Positions 34,663 through 44,467 of a stretch of DNA of 64,000 nucleotides are shown piece by piece. The notes under the pieces were generated by a model. That model saw only the letters and a program-made list of their open reading frames with translations, was not told the origin of the DNA and ran no database searches. The stretch's first letter is position 1, and every line of letters begins with the position of its first letter. The position numbers and the translations under genes were made by a program. Source of the stretch: Thermonema lapsum (lineage in GTDB: Bacteria; Bacteroidota; Bacteroidia; Cytophagales; Thermonemataceae); assembly GCF_011761635.1 (NCBI RefSeq), contig NZ_JAASRN010000002.1, positions 708,634-772,633 of the forward strand. The letters are read 5' to 3'.

Positions 34663-36055
34663 GGTAGTAGTTGTTGTAACGGTTGCCCAAAGCTTTCACC
34701 CAGCCTAAGTTTCGCCCTTCGTAACGGATGACATACCACCCCTTGTTGGCAGGCATCACGGCTGACTGCATAGGCTGCTTGCGTAGAAACTGAAGCGCAT
34801 CTTCAATACTGACTTCTATGGCAGGCAGCTCCCGGCGCAGCACCGGCGAATAAGCCAAGTAAGGATGTGGATTGAATTTCCCTTTCAATACCTGCCCAAA
34901 GGGCACTCCTACCTGCTTGATATTTAAATGTTGGCTCAATAAATCCAATTCTGCGGCTTCCCACTCTATGGGGGTGAACATCAGCAGGTCTTTTTCATGG
35001 GGCTGCTGCCACAATTGCCAACGCTCCGACTCTGTGAGGTATTCTTCCTTCAAGGCAGCATGTTGTTTGCCGGCAGAAGTCCAAAGCTTTTGCTTGGCTT
35101 TTTTATAGGATTTTCCATGCTTGCCCCGCTTTTGCAATACAGACAAAAAGAAGCCCTCGCCGCCCGTTTGGTGCGGAAAAAAACGGTAAGCATACAAAGG
35201 CTTTCCGCTCCGTGTCTTCTCTTCAACTACTGTGATGCCACTTTCGTCGGGCAACTGCAGAGGTACGCTCACCATGTCCATTTCGGACAAAAAGTAATGC
35301 AGATTGTGCTCGTTTTCCTCTTTGTTGAAAGTACAGGTGCTGTATATCAAAAAGCCGCCCTGCCTCAAAGCAGGCAACACCTCTGCTATAATCTCTTTTT
35401 GCAAGGCAGCGCACTGCAAAGGCAGTTTGGGAGTCCAGCGTTCACGCGCTTCCATATCTTTGCGAAACATGCCCTCACCCGAGCAGGGCACATCGGCAAC
35501 CAGCAGGTCCACCCATTCGGTCATAGCACCGAAAGAAACCGCCTCATCGTGAGTGATGATGCATTGCTCACTCCCCCAACGGTTCAGATTTTCAATCAAC
35601 ACACCTATACGGTTGGGCATGATTTCGTTGCTTATGAGCTTGTCGCCGACGTGCAAGAGCGAAGCCAAGTGCGTACTTTTTCCCCCAGGCGCAGCACACA
35701 AATCAAGCAGCGTCAAAGGACGCGCCTCTTGGCGGCGTAAAAAGTCCAAAACACGCTCTGCCGCATATCCTACAAACATAGAAGCAGCCTCCTGCACATA
35801 ATAAGCGCCTGCCCAAAAAAAAGGGTCATGAGCAAAAAACGGGCGGGCAGACAAATAACGCCCCCATGTGCACCAAGGTACTGCCGGCAGGCTGTCAAAC
35901 AAAGCGCTGCCTTTTTGCGGATGCAAACGCACCGAAGTGGGGGGCACCCCTTCCAAAGCCTCAAACAGCGCTGCCCGAGCTTCTGCCGTAGGCAGTACTT
36001 CTTGTAAAAAATCCTCGAAACCCAAAGGAAGGGGCTTTCTGTCAGCAGTATGCAT
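34637..36055 (-). CDS. RsmF/NSUN-type rRNA (or tRNA) cytosine-C5 methyltransferase
   Basis: The 472-residue protein has the SAM site LLDLCAAPGGKSTHLA, DVPCSGEGMFRKD and YSTCTFNKEENE, the two catalytic cysteines of m5C RNA methyltransferases. The C-terminal extension carrying a PUA-like domain (about 330-472) fits RsmF/YebU, which methylates 16S rRNA. The overlap at the 3' end with the esterase gene is 26 bases. The exact target needs comparison with RsmF. Confidence 0.85.
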   Translation of the reverse strand: MHTADRKPLPLGFEDFLQEVLPTAEARAALFEALEGVPPTSVRLHPQKGSALFDSLPAVPWCTWGRYLSARPFFAHDPFFWAGAYYVQEAASMFVGYAAERVLDFLRRQEARPLTLLDLCAAPGGKSTHLASLLHVGDKLISNEIMPNRIGVLIENLNRWGSEQCIITHDEAVSFGAMTEWVDLLVADVPCSGEGMFRKDMEARERWTPKLPLQCAALQKEIIAEVLPALRQGGFLIYSTCTFNKEENEHNLHYFLSEMDMVSVPLQLPDESGITVVEEKTRSGKPLYAYRFFPHQTGGEGFFLSVLQKRGKHGKSYKKAKQKLWTSAGKQHAALKEEYLTESERWQLWQQPHEKDLLMFTPIEWEAAELDLLSQHLNIKQVGVPFGQVLKGKFNPHPYLAYSPVLRRELPAIEVSIEDALQFLRKQPMQSAVMPANKGWYVIRYEGRNLGWVKALGNRYNNYYPNAWQLRS

Positions 36056-36100
36056 AAGCTGAGTGTCATTAAAGGATTTCCTGAATACGCAAAACTACCT

Positions 36101-36108
36101 TATATTTG
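36101..36108 (+). promoter_or_regulatory. -7 element (TATATTTG) before mpl
   Basis: Perfect TAnnTTTG; it lies over an in-frame TTG at 36106, so the start at 36145 downstream is the likely one. The -33 box is not clear. Confidence 0.5.
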
Positions 36109-36144
36109 CTAATTGTAATAGCATGTTTCAGCAAACGGAAACTT

Positions 36145-37530
36145 ATGGTCCGGCATCAAAAAATTCATTTTATAGCCATCGGCGGAAGCATCATGCACAG
36201 CTTAGCCATTGAACTGAAGCGACAAGGCGTAGAAGTAAGTGGCTCTGATGACGAAATATTCGAACCCTCGCGCAGTCGTTTGGCAACGCACGGGCTACTA
36301 CCCAAACAAGAAGGATGGTTCCCCGAACGCATACATAAAGACTTGGACGCTGTCATCGTAGGCATGCATGCCAAAGCCGACAACCCCGAATTGCAAAGAG
36401 CACAGTCTTTGGGCATCCCCGTGTATTCCTTCCCGGAATTCATTTACCGCTTTGCCGAAGACAAACAACGCATTGTAGTGGCAGGCAGCCATGGCAAAAC
36501 CACCATCACATCCATGATTATGCATGTGCTCAAACACTATGGGCGCAGCTTCGATTACGTGGTAGGTGCCAAAGTAGAAGGCTTCGACAACAACATACGC
36601 CTCTCGGAAGAGGCACCGGTCATAATCATAGAAGGCGACGAATACCCGGCAGCCGTTTTCAAGCCAGAGCCTAAGTTTTTCTATTACCACCCGCACATTA
36701 CCGTAATAAGCGGCATCGCTTGGGACCACGCCAACGTGTATCCCACCGAAGATGAGTATGTCCGACAGTTTGAAAAACTTGCCGACTTGGGCAGCGTAAA
36801 AGCAGGCAGCATCGTTTACAACAAAGAAGATGCGCGCCTCAGTAGCATAGTAGAAGGCAAAGAGCGCCCCGACGTCAGTTTGATTCCTTACCAGACGCAC
36901 CCCTACCGTGTGCAAAATGGGCTCTATGAGCTGAAACTACCCAACAAAAGCTACCTTGCCGTAGAAGTATTTGGCAAACACAATATGGCAAACATAGCCG
37001 CAGCCAAAGCAGTGTGCATGCGCATTGGCATCACCGAAGACATGTTCTATGAAGCCATTCGTAGTTTCAAAGGTGCGCAACGCCGCCTGCAACTCATCAG
37101 CGAAAGCCCCGCTATATCAGTATTCAGCGATTTTGCACATGCCCCTTCCAAAGTGAAGGCAAGCATCGGCGCCTTGAAAGAACGCAACCCAGAACGTCGC
37201 CTCCTTGCCTGCCTCGAACTGCATACCTACAGCAGCTTGAACCGCAACTTTTTGCCGCAGTATAAAGACAGTATGAAAGCAGCCGACCTGCGAGCGGTGT
37301 ATTTCAATCCGGCAAAACTGCTGCAGAAAGGACTGCCCACACTACATGCCGACGACATACGCAACGCTTTCAACGACCCTGAACTGCAAGTGTTCGACAA
37401 CAGCCACCAAATGCAAGAATTTATAGAAAAACAAGTAGAACCGGGCATGAATGTGTTGCTCATGAGCTCCGGCAACTTCGACAATCTTGACCTGCAAGCC
37501 GTCGGACAAAAACTTTGTATCAACTCTTAA
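36145..37530 (+). CDS. mpl: Mpl: UDP-MurNAc L-Ala-gamma-D-Glu-meso-DAP ligase
   Basis: This 461-residue Mur-ligase family enzyme has an N-terminal Rossmann region starting IHFIAIGGSIMHSLAIELK, the ATP loop VVAGSHGKTTITSM, IIEGDEYPAAVF and SGIAWDHANVY. The late FSDFAHAPSKVKASI is typical of Mpl. Mpl rejoins recycled tripeptide to UDP-MurNAc for peptidoglycan synthesis. MurC would show different N-terminal sequence and length. The next gene (exonuclease) begins 17 bases downstream and could share its transcript. Confidence 0.9.
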   Translation: MVRHQKIHFIAIGGSIMHSLAIELKRQGVEVSGSDDEIFEPSRSRLATHGLLPKQEGWFPERIHKDLDAVIVGMHAKADNPELQRAQSLGIPVYSFPEFIYRFAEDKQRIVVAGSHGKTTITSMIMHVLKHYGRSFDYVVGAKVEGFDNNIRLSEEAPVIIIEGDEYPAAVFKPEPKFFYYHPHITVISGIAWDHANVYPTEDEYVRQFEKLADLGSVKAGSIVYNKEDARLSSIVEGKERPDVSLIPYQTHPYRVQNGLYELKLPNKSYLAVEVFGKHNMANIAAAKAVCMRIGITEDMFYEAIRSFKGAQRRLQLISESPAISVFSDFAHAPSKVKASIGALKERNPERRLLACLELHTYSSLNRNFLPQYKDSMKAADLRAVYFNPAKLLQKGLPTLHADDIRNAFNDPELQVFDNSHQMQEFIEKQVEPGMNVLLMSSGNFDNLDLQAVGQKLCINS

Positions 37531-37547
37531 CTTTTGAGCCCATTGCC

Positions 37548-38363
37548 ATGTTGCACCTGAAACTAAAAAAACCACTCGTCTTCTTCGACTTGGAAACCAC
37601 AGGCTTGGATATCGTACGCGACCGCATCATAGAATATGCCTTTGTGAAAGTGCATCCCAACGGCAAAGAGGAAACCATGAGTGGACGCCTCAACCCCGAA
37701 ATGCCTATTCCCATAGAATCAAGTATGGTGCACGGCATTTATAACGAAGACGTAGCCCACATGCCTACCTTCAAGCAAATAGCCAAAAACTTAGCGCAGT
37801 TTCTGGAAGGCTGTGACTTGGCAGGCTTCAACATCGTCCACTTCGATATTCCCATTCTTGTAGAAGAGTTTCTGCGTGCCGGTGTGGAGTTTTCGCTCAA
37901 CAACCGCCATGTTGTAGATGCCCAGCGTATTTTCCACCTGATGGAACCCCGCACCCTGTCGGCGGCTTATCGTTTTTATTGTGGCGAAGAACTGGAAGAC
38001 GCCCACTCTGCCGAAGCCGATGCCCGTGCCACCTTAGCAGTGCTGAATGCACAAGTGCGCCGCTACGAAGGCAAAAAGATAAAAGACAAAAATGGCAAAG
38101 AGTTTGTACCCGTAAAAAACGACATCAAAAGCCTGCACGACTTGTCCAACACACAACGCATAGACCTTGCCGGGCGTTTCGCCTATAACGATAAAGGAGA
38201 AGAAGTGTTCAACTTCGGCAAGTACAAGGGAAAAGCCATTGTGGAGGTACTCAAAAAAGACCCTGGTTACTACTCTTGGTTTATGGAAGCCGACTTCCCC
38301 CTTGAAAGTAAGCAAAAACTTACCGAAATTAAACTGAGAGCCGGCATGAACGGTAAGCTATAA
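37548..38363 (+). CDS. DnaQ-like 3'-5' exonuclease (DEDDh)
   Basis: The 271-residue protein has the three exonuclease motifs: FFDLETTGLD (Exo I), GFNIVHFDIPIL (Exo II) and HSAEADARATLAVL (Exo III, His-type). The N-terminal part resembles the proofreading subunit of DNA polymerase III. A C-terminal segment (about 175-271, with FNFGKYKGKAIVEVLKKDPGYYSWF) is an extra motif seen in Bacteroidota exonucleases of unknown role. The start at 37548 is preferred because the upstream in-frame codons extend into mpl. Confidence 0.85.
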   Translation: MLHLKLKKPLVFFDLETTGLDIVRDRIIEYAFVKVHPNGKEETMSGRLNPEMPIPIESSMVHGIYNEDVAHMPTFKQIAKNLAQFLEGCDLAGFNIVHFDIPILVEEFLRAGVEFSLNNRHVVDAQRIFHLMEPRTLSAAYRFYCGEELEDAHSAEADARATLAVLNAQVRRYEGKKIKDKNGKEFVPVKNDIKSLHDLSNTQRIDLAGRFAYNDKGEEVFNFGKYKGKAIVEVLKKDPGYYSWFMEADFPLESKQKLTEIKLRAGMNGKL

Positions 38364-38401
38364 ACAAGCATCGACATACTGTCAGCTATGAATATAACAC
38401 T

Positions 38402-38647
38402 ATGATTCATTCCATGAAAGAATCTCATCTACGTAGCTTGGTCAAAGGAATCAGCTGGCGCATTACTGGCACGATGGATACCATATTCGTGTCCTACATC
38501 ATCACCGGCAAAGCCTCTTATGCTTTCAGCATAGGTGCCGTGGAGCTCATCACCAAAATACTGCTTTACTATTTGCATGAGCGTGCTTGGGCACAAATCA
38601 AATGGGGGTGGATACCCACCGATAGGCAACCCAAACAAAATGCCTAA
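38402..38647 (+). CDS. DUF2061 small membrane protein
   Basis: An 81-residue protein with two hydrophobic stretches around SWRITGTMDTIFVSYIITG and IGAVELITKILLYYLHERAW, which match DUF2061. The function is unknown. It ends in a 4-base overlap with the bshA stop on the other strand. It may share a transcript with the exonuclease gene 38 bases upstream. Confidence 0.85.
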   Translation: MIHSMKESHLRSLVKGISWRITGTMDTIFVSYIITGKASYAFSIGAVELITKILLYYLHERAWAQIKWGWIPTDRQPKQNA

Positions 38648-39783
38648 ACGGGTTTTTTGTGCTGCTCAAGTACCTTGGTGTAATATTGCTCATAAAGTGG
38701 CACAATGCGCTCCATGCTGAATATCTCGGCATGCCGACGTGCCTCTTTTCTGAAACGATTGAGCAATGCCTCATCACGCAATAGCTGCAAGGTGTAGCGA
38801 GTCATGGCTTCCACATCACCCACCGGACTTACAAAGCCTGTCTTGCCGTGGAGGTTCAACTCGGGCAGCCCTCCCGCATTGGACGACACCACCGGTACCT
38901 CACATGCCATGGCTTCCAAAGCAGCCAAACCGAAACTCTCCTTCTCAGAAGGCATCAAAAACACGTCAGCCACGGACAGCACCTCTTCTACAGCCTCCAG
39001 TTTACCCAAAAAACGCACATCGTTGCATATCTTCAGTTCGCGGCAACACTTCTCGGCATGGCTTCGCTCAGGTCCGTCACCAATGAGCAGCAACTTGGCA
39101 GGCACCTCTTCACGCACACGATAAAACACCTCTATCACATCGTTGATACGCTTTACTTTGCGGAAATTGGACGTGTGTACCAACAGCTTTTCGCCCTGCG
39201 GGCAAATGGCTTTGCGGAAGTGTTCTTTTTGTTGACGCTTGAAACGTTGCAAATCGATGAAGTTGGGTATCACTTCTATTTCCCTACGTACATCGAAAAA
39301 TGCCAAGGTCTCGTCGCGCAGATGCTTGGAAACCGCCGTTACTCCATCGGATTGATTGATGCTAAACGCCACCACCGGTGCGTAAGACGGCTCTTTGCCC
39401 ACAAGGGTGATGTCCGTACCATGCAATGTGGTGATAAAGGGTACGTACATGCCTTTGTCAAGTAAAATTTGGCGAGCCATGTATGCCGCCGAGGCATGGG
39501 GGATGGCATAGTGTACGTGCAGCAGGTCCAACTCAAAACGCTCCGCTATATCGACCATCTGGCTTGCCAAGGCTATCTCATAAGGGGGGTACTGAAAAAG
39601 CGGGTAGTTGGGTACGCGCACCTCGTGATAAAACAAATGTTCGTTAAAAAAATCAAGACGTGCCGGCTGTGTGTAAGTAATAAAGTGCACGTCGTGCTGG
39701 CGCTGTGCCAAAGCCTTGCCCAGCTCGGTAGCCACCACACCACTGCCCCCGAAGGTCGGATAACACACTATGCCTATTTTCAT
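38644..39783 (-). CDS. bshA: BshA: N-acetyl-alpha-D-glucosaminyl L-malate synthase
   Basis: The 379-residue GT4 glycosyltransferase has the pattern of BshA: the start MKIGIVCYPTFGGSGVVATELG, then LLHVHYAIPHASAAYMAR, TTLHGTDITLVG, HTSNFRKVKR and PSEKESFGLAALEAMA with the E-X7-E motif. It joins GlcNAc to malate in the first step of bacillithiol synthesis. bshB and bshC are not in this window. Bacillithiol is known in Bacteroidota as well as Firmicutes. The gene stands alone between convergent and divergent partners. Confidence 0.92.
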   Translation of the reverse strand: MKIGIVCYPTFGGSGVVATELGKALAQRQHDVHFITYTQPARLDFFNEHLFYHEVRVPNYPLFQYPPYEIALASQMVDIAERFELDLLHVHYAIPHASAAYMARQILLDKGMYVPFITTLHGTDITLVGKEPSYAPVVAFSINQSDGVTAVSKHLRDETLAFFDVRREIEVIPNFIDLQRFKRQQKEHFRKAICPQGEKLLVHTSNFRKVKRINDVIEVFYRVREEVPAKLLLIGDGPERSHAEKCCRELKICNDVRFLGKLEAVEEVLSVADVFLMPSEKESFGLAALEAMACEVPVVSSNAGGLPELNLHGKTGFVSPVGDVEAMTRYTLQLLRDEALLNRFRKEARRHAEIFSMERIVPLYEQYYTKVLEQHKKPV

Positions 39784-39942
39784 GAGCTTTCCAAGATGTG
39801 TTTATGCATGAAATAACATGTATTCAAAATGAATGGTTCTAAGGTGCCACACACATGCCCTGCAAGCCTCCCAATTGCAAATTAAGCATTATTTGCGTTC
39901 TTATGTTATCTTTATTGCTACACATCACGCAAAAGTATAGCC

Positions 39943-40506
39943 ATGAACAAGGAACAAACAAAAAAAAGAAACCCCTGGACCCGTCTGAGCAGCACGCCAG
40001 TTTACGACAATCCGTGGATTGCCGTGCGCGAAGACAAGGTGCTCAAACCCAACGGCGAGCCCGGTATCTATGGGGTTGTTTCTTTTAAAAATAAAGCCAT
40101 TGGCATCATTCCCCTCAGCCCGGAAGGCGACACTTGGCTCGTTGGACAATATCGCTACACCTTGGACGAATATTCATGGGAAATTCCTATGGGAGGCAGC
40201 CCCATTGGTGAAGAGGACATTCTGACGACTGCCAAAAGAGAGCTGCAGGAAGAAACCGGACTGACTGCAAGCCAATGGGAATTGCTCGGGCGATTGCATA
40301 CCTCCAATTCTGTAACCGACGAAGAGGGCTTTGTGTTTCTTGCCTCTCAACTCCAGCAAGGCGACACCCGCTTCGAAGACACCGAAGTACTGAAAATCAA
40401 GCGTCTGCCCCTTACCGAAGCCTTAGATTGGGTAATGAGCGGGCGCATCACCGATGCCATCAGTGTTGCGGGCTTGCTGATGCTGGCACGTAAACTGGGA
40501 ATATAA
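39943..40506 (+). CDS. Nudix hydrolase (ADP-ribose pyrophosphatase-like)
   Basis: The 187-residue protein has a perfect Nudix box, beginning at Gly in GGSPIGEEDILTTAKREL and continuing QEETGL (G-X5-E-X7-REUXEEXGU). The N-terminal TPVYDNPWIAVREDKV pattern fits the ADP-sugar subgroup. It would hydrolyse a nucleotide diphosphate linked to another moiety. It leads a run of four genes on the plus strand; the next starts 7 bases after its stop. Confidence 0.88.
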   Translation: MNKEQTKKRNPWTRLSSTPVYDNPWIAVREDKVLKPNGEPGIYGVVSFKNKAIGIIPLSPEGDTWLVGQYRYTLDEYSWEIPMGGSPIGEEDILTTAKRELQEETGLTASQWELLGRLHTSNSVTDEEGFVFLASQLQQGDTRFEDTEVLKIKRLPLTEALDWVMSGRITDAISVAGLLMLARKLGI

Positions 40507-40513
40507 AAACATT

Positions 40514-41476
40514 ATGGCAAAGTCGCAGTTATATCAACAGTTACGACAATGGCTTGAAAGGCAGCTGTATTACCGCTGGGCGCGCCTGAAAGCCCGCCAC
40601 CTGTATGTAGGAGGGCGCAAACGTGCAGTGCCCCTTTGGTTAGTCATCAAACGACTGAATCACAAACTACAAAAAGACCAAATCGGCATGCGGGCAGCAG
40701 CAGTTTCTTTCGACCTGCTACTGGCGCTCTTCCCTTTTATCCTCTTTTGTCTTACGCTTTTGCCCTATTTGCCCATTGACCGCTATGCCGTATTGGAGTT
40801 TTTACGAGAAAGCCTACCGGCTGAAATCTATGCTTTTATTTACTCCACAGTAGAAGACCTGCTACAAAGCCAACGGGCAGACCTGCTCTCGCTGAGTATA
40901 TTCTTCGCTGTTTATGCTGCATCTAAAGGCATGGATGCGTTGGTGATGGCTTTCAACCGCTCGTTTCGTTTAGCAGAGGAGCGCTCTTTCTTACAACGCA
41001 AGTGGGTGGCGTTGCAGCTTACTTTCCTTACGGCAATGATGATTTTTTTAGCTGCTTCCTTGCTTATTGCCGGGCGTTTTGCATTGAAGTTGCTTGTAGA
41101 ATGGAACATCCTCCAAGAAGGATGGCTTACAACCTTACTGTATGTGGCAAAGTATGTACTCAGTTTTTCTGTGCTATGGCTGTTTACTTCTATCATCTAC
41201 TTCATTGCACCGGCAAGCAGTGAAAAGTGGCGCTTTTTTTCTATAGGTAGCCTCGTATCCGCTGTAGGCATCATTTTAGCTACCGTTGGTTTTTCGCTTT
41301 ATCTCGAATATTTTAATACATACAACAAACTGTATGGTTCAATAGGCACACTCATTGTACTGATGTTGTGGATGTATCTGCTGGCGTTTATTCTGCTGCT
41401 GGGCTTTGAAGTCAATGCGGCGCTGCTGGAAGCTCATGTAACTTATAGAAACACACTAAACGATGAAGACAATTAG
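40514..41476 (+). CDS. YihY/BrkB family inner-membrane protein
   Basis: The 320-residue protein has about six transmembrane helices and the family block MRAAAVSFDLLLALFPFILF near the first helix. YihY/BrkB proteins were once thought to be ribonuclease BN; their true role is unknown. Its end overlaps the start of the DUF4153 gene by 14 bases, suggesting coupled translation. Confidence 0.85.
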   Translation: MAKSQLYQQLRQWLERQLYYRWARLKARHLYVGGRKRAVPLWLVIKRLNHKLQKDQIGMRAAAVSFDLLLALFPFILFCLTLLPYLPIDRYAVLEFLRESLPAEIYAFIYSTVEDLLQSQRADLLSLSIFFAVYAASKGMDALVMAFNRSFRLAEERSFLQRKWVALQLTFLTAMMIFLAASLLIAGRFALKLLVEWNILQEGWLTTLLYVAKYVLSFSVLWLFTSIIYFIAPASSEKWRFFSIGSLVSAVGIILATVGFSLYLEYFNTYNKLYGSIGTLIVLMLWMYLLAFILLLGFEVNAALLEAHVTYRNTLNDEDN

Positions 41477-43340
41477 GCTACAAGACATATGGCAGTATAT
41501 CAATAGCCGGCATCTACTCATCAGCTTCTACCGGGCTTTTGAAAGTGCCATCTTCCGCTTTCCCATGGTGCTGCTCAATAACGTGGTGGGGGTTTATGCC
41601 GCCATACGCCTTACAGGCTCTCTGCCTCCTGCCGAAGCGTGGTACCTAAGCAAGTTGCTGCTTTGCTGTTTGGTGGGTTTCCCATCATTTTTAAGTTTAG
41701 CACTCCTCAAAGAGCGGCTCCAATACAATACACGACAACGTTTGTTTGCCGATGGCGTCGGCGTCCTTTTGCTTACTGTCTTATACCTTGCTTTTTCGCC
41801 GACATCTCTTACTCCGCAAGATGGCTGGCTTTTTGTGTTGAGTTTGGGCTCTACTGTCCTGCTACTCAGCTTTGTGAACTTCATGTCGCGTTACACCGAT
41901 ACTGCCTTTTGGCAGTTTAATCGCTGCCTGATAGAGCGTGCTCTGTGGAGTGGCATCTATGCCACTATATTGTTTGGCGGTGTGGCTGTGGCTTTTGTTT
42001 CTTTAAACGAGCTATTCTATCTCTCTATTCCCAACCGTGTCTACCCCATCGCTGCTATTCTGATTTATGGAATTATCGCCAATACGCACTTTTTGGCAGG
42101 TGTGCCGGCAAACATAGAAGACCTTGAGCAAGATATACACTACCCCCAACAATTCTTGCAGTTGGTAGCATTTGTTTTCTTTCCTTTATTGTTGCTTTAC
42201 AGCTTTATACTCTACGCTTACCTTGTAAAGATACTGCTGGTGTGGGCACTGCCCAAAGGCTGGCTGTCTTATTTGGTACTTAGTTACGCTATTCTGGGCA
42301 TCGCTACCTTGCTGATGACTTATCCCATTCAGCAGCGCCTGACCAACCGATGGATGTACTTGCTTATCCGTTTTTTCTTTCCGCTGCTTTTGCCGCTTTT
42401 AGCGCTCAATGCCGTGGGCATAGGGGTGCGTATTGCCGAATATGGATGGACCGAAGCGCGCTATTTCATTGTCCTTTTCAACGTGTGGCTATGGTTGGTC
42501 AGCCTTTATTTTATCATCAGCAAAAAAAAGCTGCTTTCTTTTCTGCCATTCACTCTTTGTGTGTTGTTTTTGTTTGCCCTACTTAGTCCATGGAACATAT
42601 TTTCCGTGTCGCTCAAAAGTCAACAAAGCGAACTGATTCGTCTTCTTAAAAAAAGCAATGCACTGGGTGCCAACGGGCTTATTCGTTTCCATACAGACTT
42701 CCAGTGGCAGATGCATGAGCAAGAACGCATCGTTTCTATCATACAGTTCTATGAAAGACGCCATAAGCTGGACTATCTCATGCCTCTGCTCCCCCGCGCC
42801 ATGGATACTCTCTTTGTAGCCGACAAGAGTGAACGCTACCGCGCTCATGTGCTGCTTAATGCTTTGCAAATACGCCAAGATATCCCCATTCACCTGAGCC
42901 ATGCACGCCGCATCGAAGTATTTACGCCTAAAAGCTTGGTCATGCCAGTGCAGGGTTATGATTTTATGCTCACTGTTTCTTGCGTTACCTGCCCCGAGGC
43001 TGCCGCACAACCCGTAACACTACCCGGACGCCCCCTCTTTTACCTCAATTTTCCCGCACCGCCATACAATAGACTCATTCTGCAAGGAAGCAATCACAAG
43101 CAGGAAGTTGTAATAGAACTCGCCCCACTACTCCATTCCATAGAGTTAAGAGCAGAAGCAAAAGCAGAAAAAAACGATATCAGTCTGGAGTTGCTTCCTG
43201 CCGAGCTTACCATAATTCAAGAAAGCGACAGCTACCAAGCCAAGCTACTATTGCAAAGCCTGTATGTTGAGTATTATCCTGACATGCCCCCTCGCATCAC
43301 GCATATGGAAGGACAACTCTTACTGCGCTTTATTGACTAA
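41463..43340 (+). CDS. DUF4153 multi-pass membrane protein
   Basis: A 625-residue protein with about 12 hydrophobic segments in the first 400 residues, followed by a soluble C-terminal domain (about 400-625). It fits the DUF4153 family common in Bacteroidota; function unknown. The start overlaps the BrkB-like gene. Another gene begins 8 bases after its stop. Confidence 0.75.
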   Translation: MKTIRLQDIWQYINSRHLLISFYRAFESAIFRFPMVLLNNVVGVYAAIRLTGSLPPAEAWYLSKLLLCCLVGFPSFLSLALLKERLQYNTRQRLFADGVGVLLLTVLYLAFSPTSLTPQDGWLFVLSLGSTVLLLSFVNFMSRYTDTAFWQFNRCLIERALWSGIYATILFGGVAVAFVSLNELFYLSIPNRVYPIAAILIYGIIANTHFLAGVPANIEDLEQDIHYPQQFLQLVAFVFFPLLLLYSFILYAYLVKILLVWALPKGWLSYLVLSYAILGIATLLMTYPIQQRLTNRWMYLLIRFFFPLLLPLLALNAVGIGVRIAEYGWTEARYFIVLFNVWLWLVSLYFIISKKKLLSFLPFTLCVLFLFALLSPWNIFSVSLKSQQSELIRLLKKSNALGANGLIRFHTDFQWQMHEQERIVSIIQFYERRHKLDYLMPLLPRAMDTLFVADKSERYRAHVLLNALQIRQDIPIHLSHARRIEVFTPKSLVMPVQGYDFMLTVSCVTCPEAAAQPVTLPGRPLFYLNFPAPPYNRLILQGSNHKQEVVIELAPLLHSIELRAEAKAEKNDISLELLPAELTIIQESDSYQAKLLLQSLYVEYYPDMPPRITHMEGQLLLRFID

Positions 43341-43348
43341 ATTGCTTT

Positions 43349-44467
43349 ATGAAACGCATTCGATACCGTTTGGTTTCTTGGATTTTCTTGCTTTATAGCT
43401 GTTTTGGCTTGCTGTGCTATGCCTCGCTGTGGATACCCCCTAACGAAACATGGTGGTGGTCGGGTTTTTTAAGTCTACTTATACCAGCAGTAGCCCTTTC
43501 CTTCCTGTTGTGGCTGCTGTTTTGGATGCCTCGCCGGCAGCTCTATGCATGCTTGTCGGTCGCTTGCTTGCTGGCAGCTACCCCCGCCCTCAACGGTGTG
43601 TTTCAGCTCAATTGGAACAGTTATGCCCCTTCACAAGGTAAGACGGCAGCCGACATGCTCAGCATTATGAGCTACAATGTACGAGTATTCAATGTATATG
43701 AGCACTTGCAGGCAGGAGACAGTTTGATATCTCGGCAGATGATACAGTGGGTCAGCGAATATCCGGCACAAATAAAATGCCTGCAGGAAATCTACAATGA
43801 AGACAGCTCAGAGGTATTCAATACAGTAGAAAAAATAGCTCAAAAAGGCAAGTATAATTATTATTTGGCACCTCTGCCTTCAAATAACCCCTATAAAGTA
43901 GGTTATTTTGGCATGGGCATATTTTCTGTGTACCCCATTGTACACAGCGGTTTCTTAGAGTTGGGCAATCGACGCTCCAACCGTGCCATTTTCATCGATA
44001 TTGTGCATGAACAAGATACAGTACGCATCTACAATGTGCACTTGGCTTCCATGAGCATAGACATCAGCGGCAGTTTCTCTACTGGCGAAGTCAGCGCCCG
44101 CTTTATGAACATCTTGCGCAAGCTTAAAGAAGGCTTCATCCGACGCACGCATGAGCAGCAAATACTGCTCACCCATATCAGGCAGTCGCCTTACCCGGTC
44201 ATCGTATGTGGTGACTTCAATGCCCTGCCTCACTCTTATACCTACTGGGCTTTCAAAAAGACATTATCGAATGCTTTTGAAGAAGCAGGCACCGGCTTCG
44301 GCTTTACCTACTCCAACCCTCCCTTGCTTCTGCGCATCGACCATCAGTTCTTTGATGATTCCTTTTGGCAAGTAGTGGGGTGTCAGGTCTTGCGCCAAAT
44401 ACCTTACTCTGACCACCACCCTTTGGTAGCTATTTATCAAAAGCGCTCAATGGCTCGTCGCCAATAA
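43349..44467 (+). CDS. Membrane-anchored endonuclease/exonuclease/phosphatase (EEP) family protein
   Basis: In this 372-residue protein three N-terminal hydrophobic helices are followed by an EEP domain from about 100: MSYNVRVFN, catalytic QEIYNED, NVHLASMSI, GDFNALPHSYTYW and the final YSDHHPLVAIY. These hold the metal-binding Asn, Glu, Asp and His. Substrates in this family range from nucleic acids to inositol phosphates and sphingomyelin. The active site is probably outside the cytoplasm if the helices insert as drawn (inference). The 3' end overlaps the AI-2E transporter gene by 38 bases. Confidence 0.85.
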   Translation: MKRIRYRLVSWIFLLYSCFGLLCYASLWIPPNETWWWSGFLSLLIPAVALSFLLWLLFWMPRRQLYACLSVACLLAATPALNGVFQLNWNSYAPSQGKTAADMLSIMSYNVRVFNVYEHLQAGDSLISRQMIQWVSEYPAQIKCLQEIYNEDSSEVFNTVEKIAQKGKYNYYLAPLPSNNPYKVGYFGMGIFSVYPIVHSGFLELGNRRSNRAIFIDIVHEQDTVRIYNVHLASMSIDISGSFSTGEVSARFMNILRKLKEGFIRRTHEQQILLTHIRQSPYPVIVCGDFNALPHSYTYWAFKKTLSNAFEEAGTGFGFTYSNPPLLLRIDHQFFDDSFWQVVGCQVLRQIPYSDHHPLVAIYQKRSMARRQ

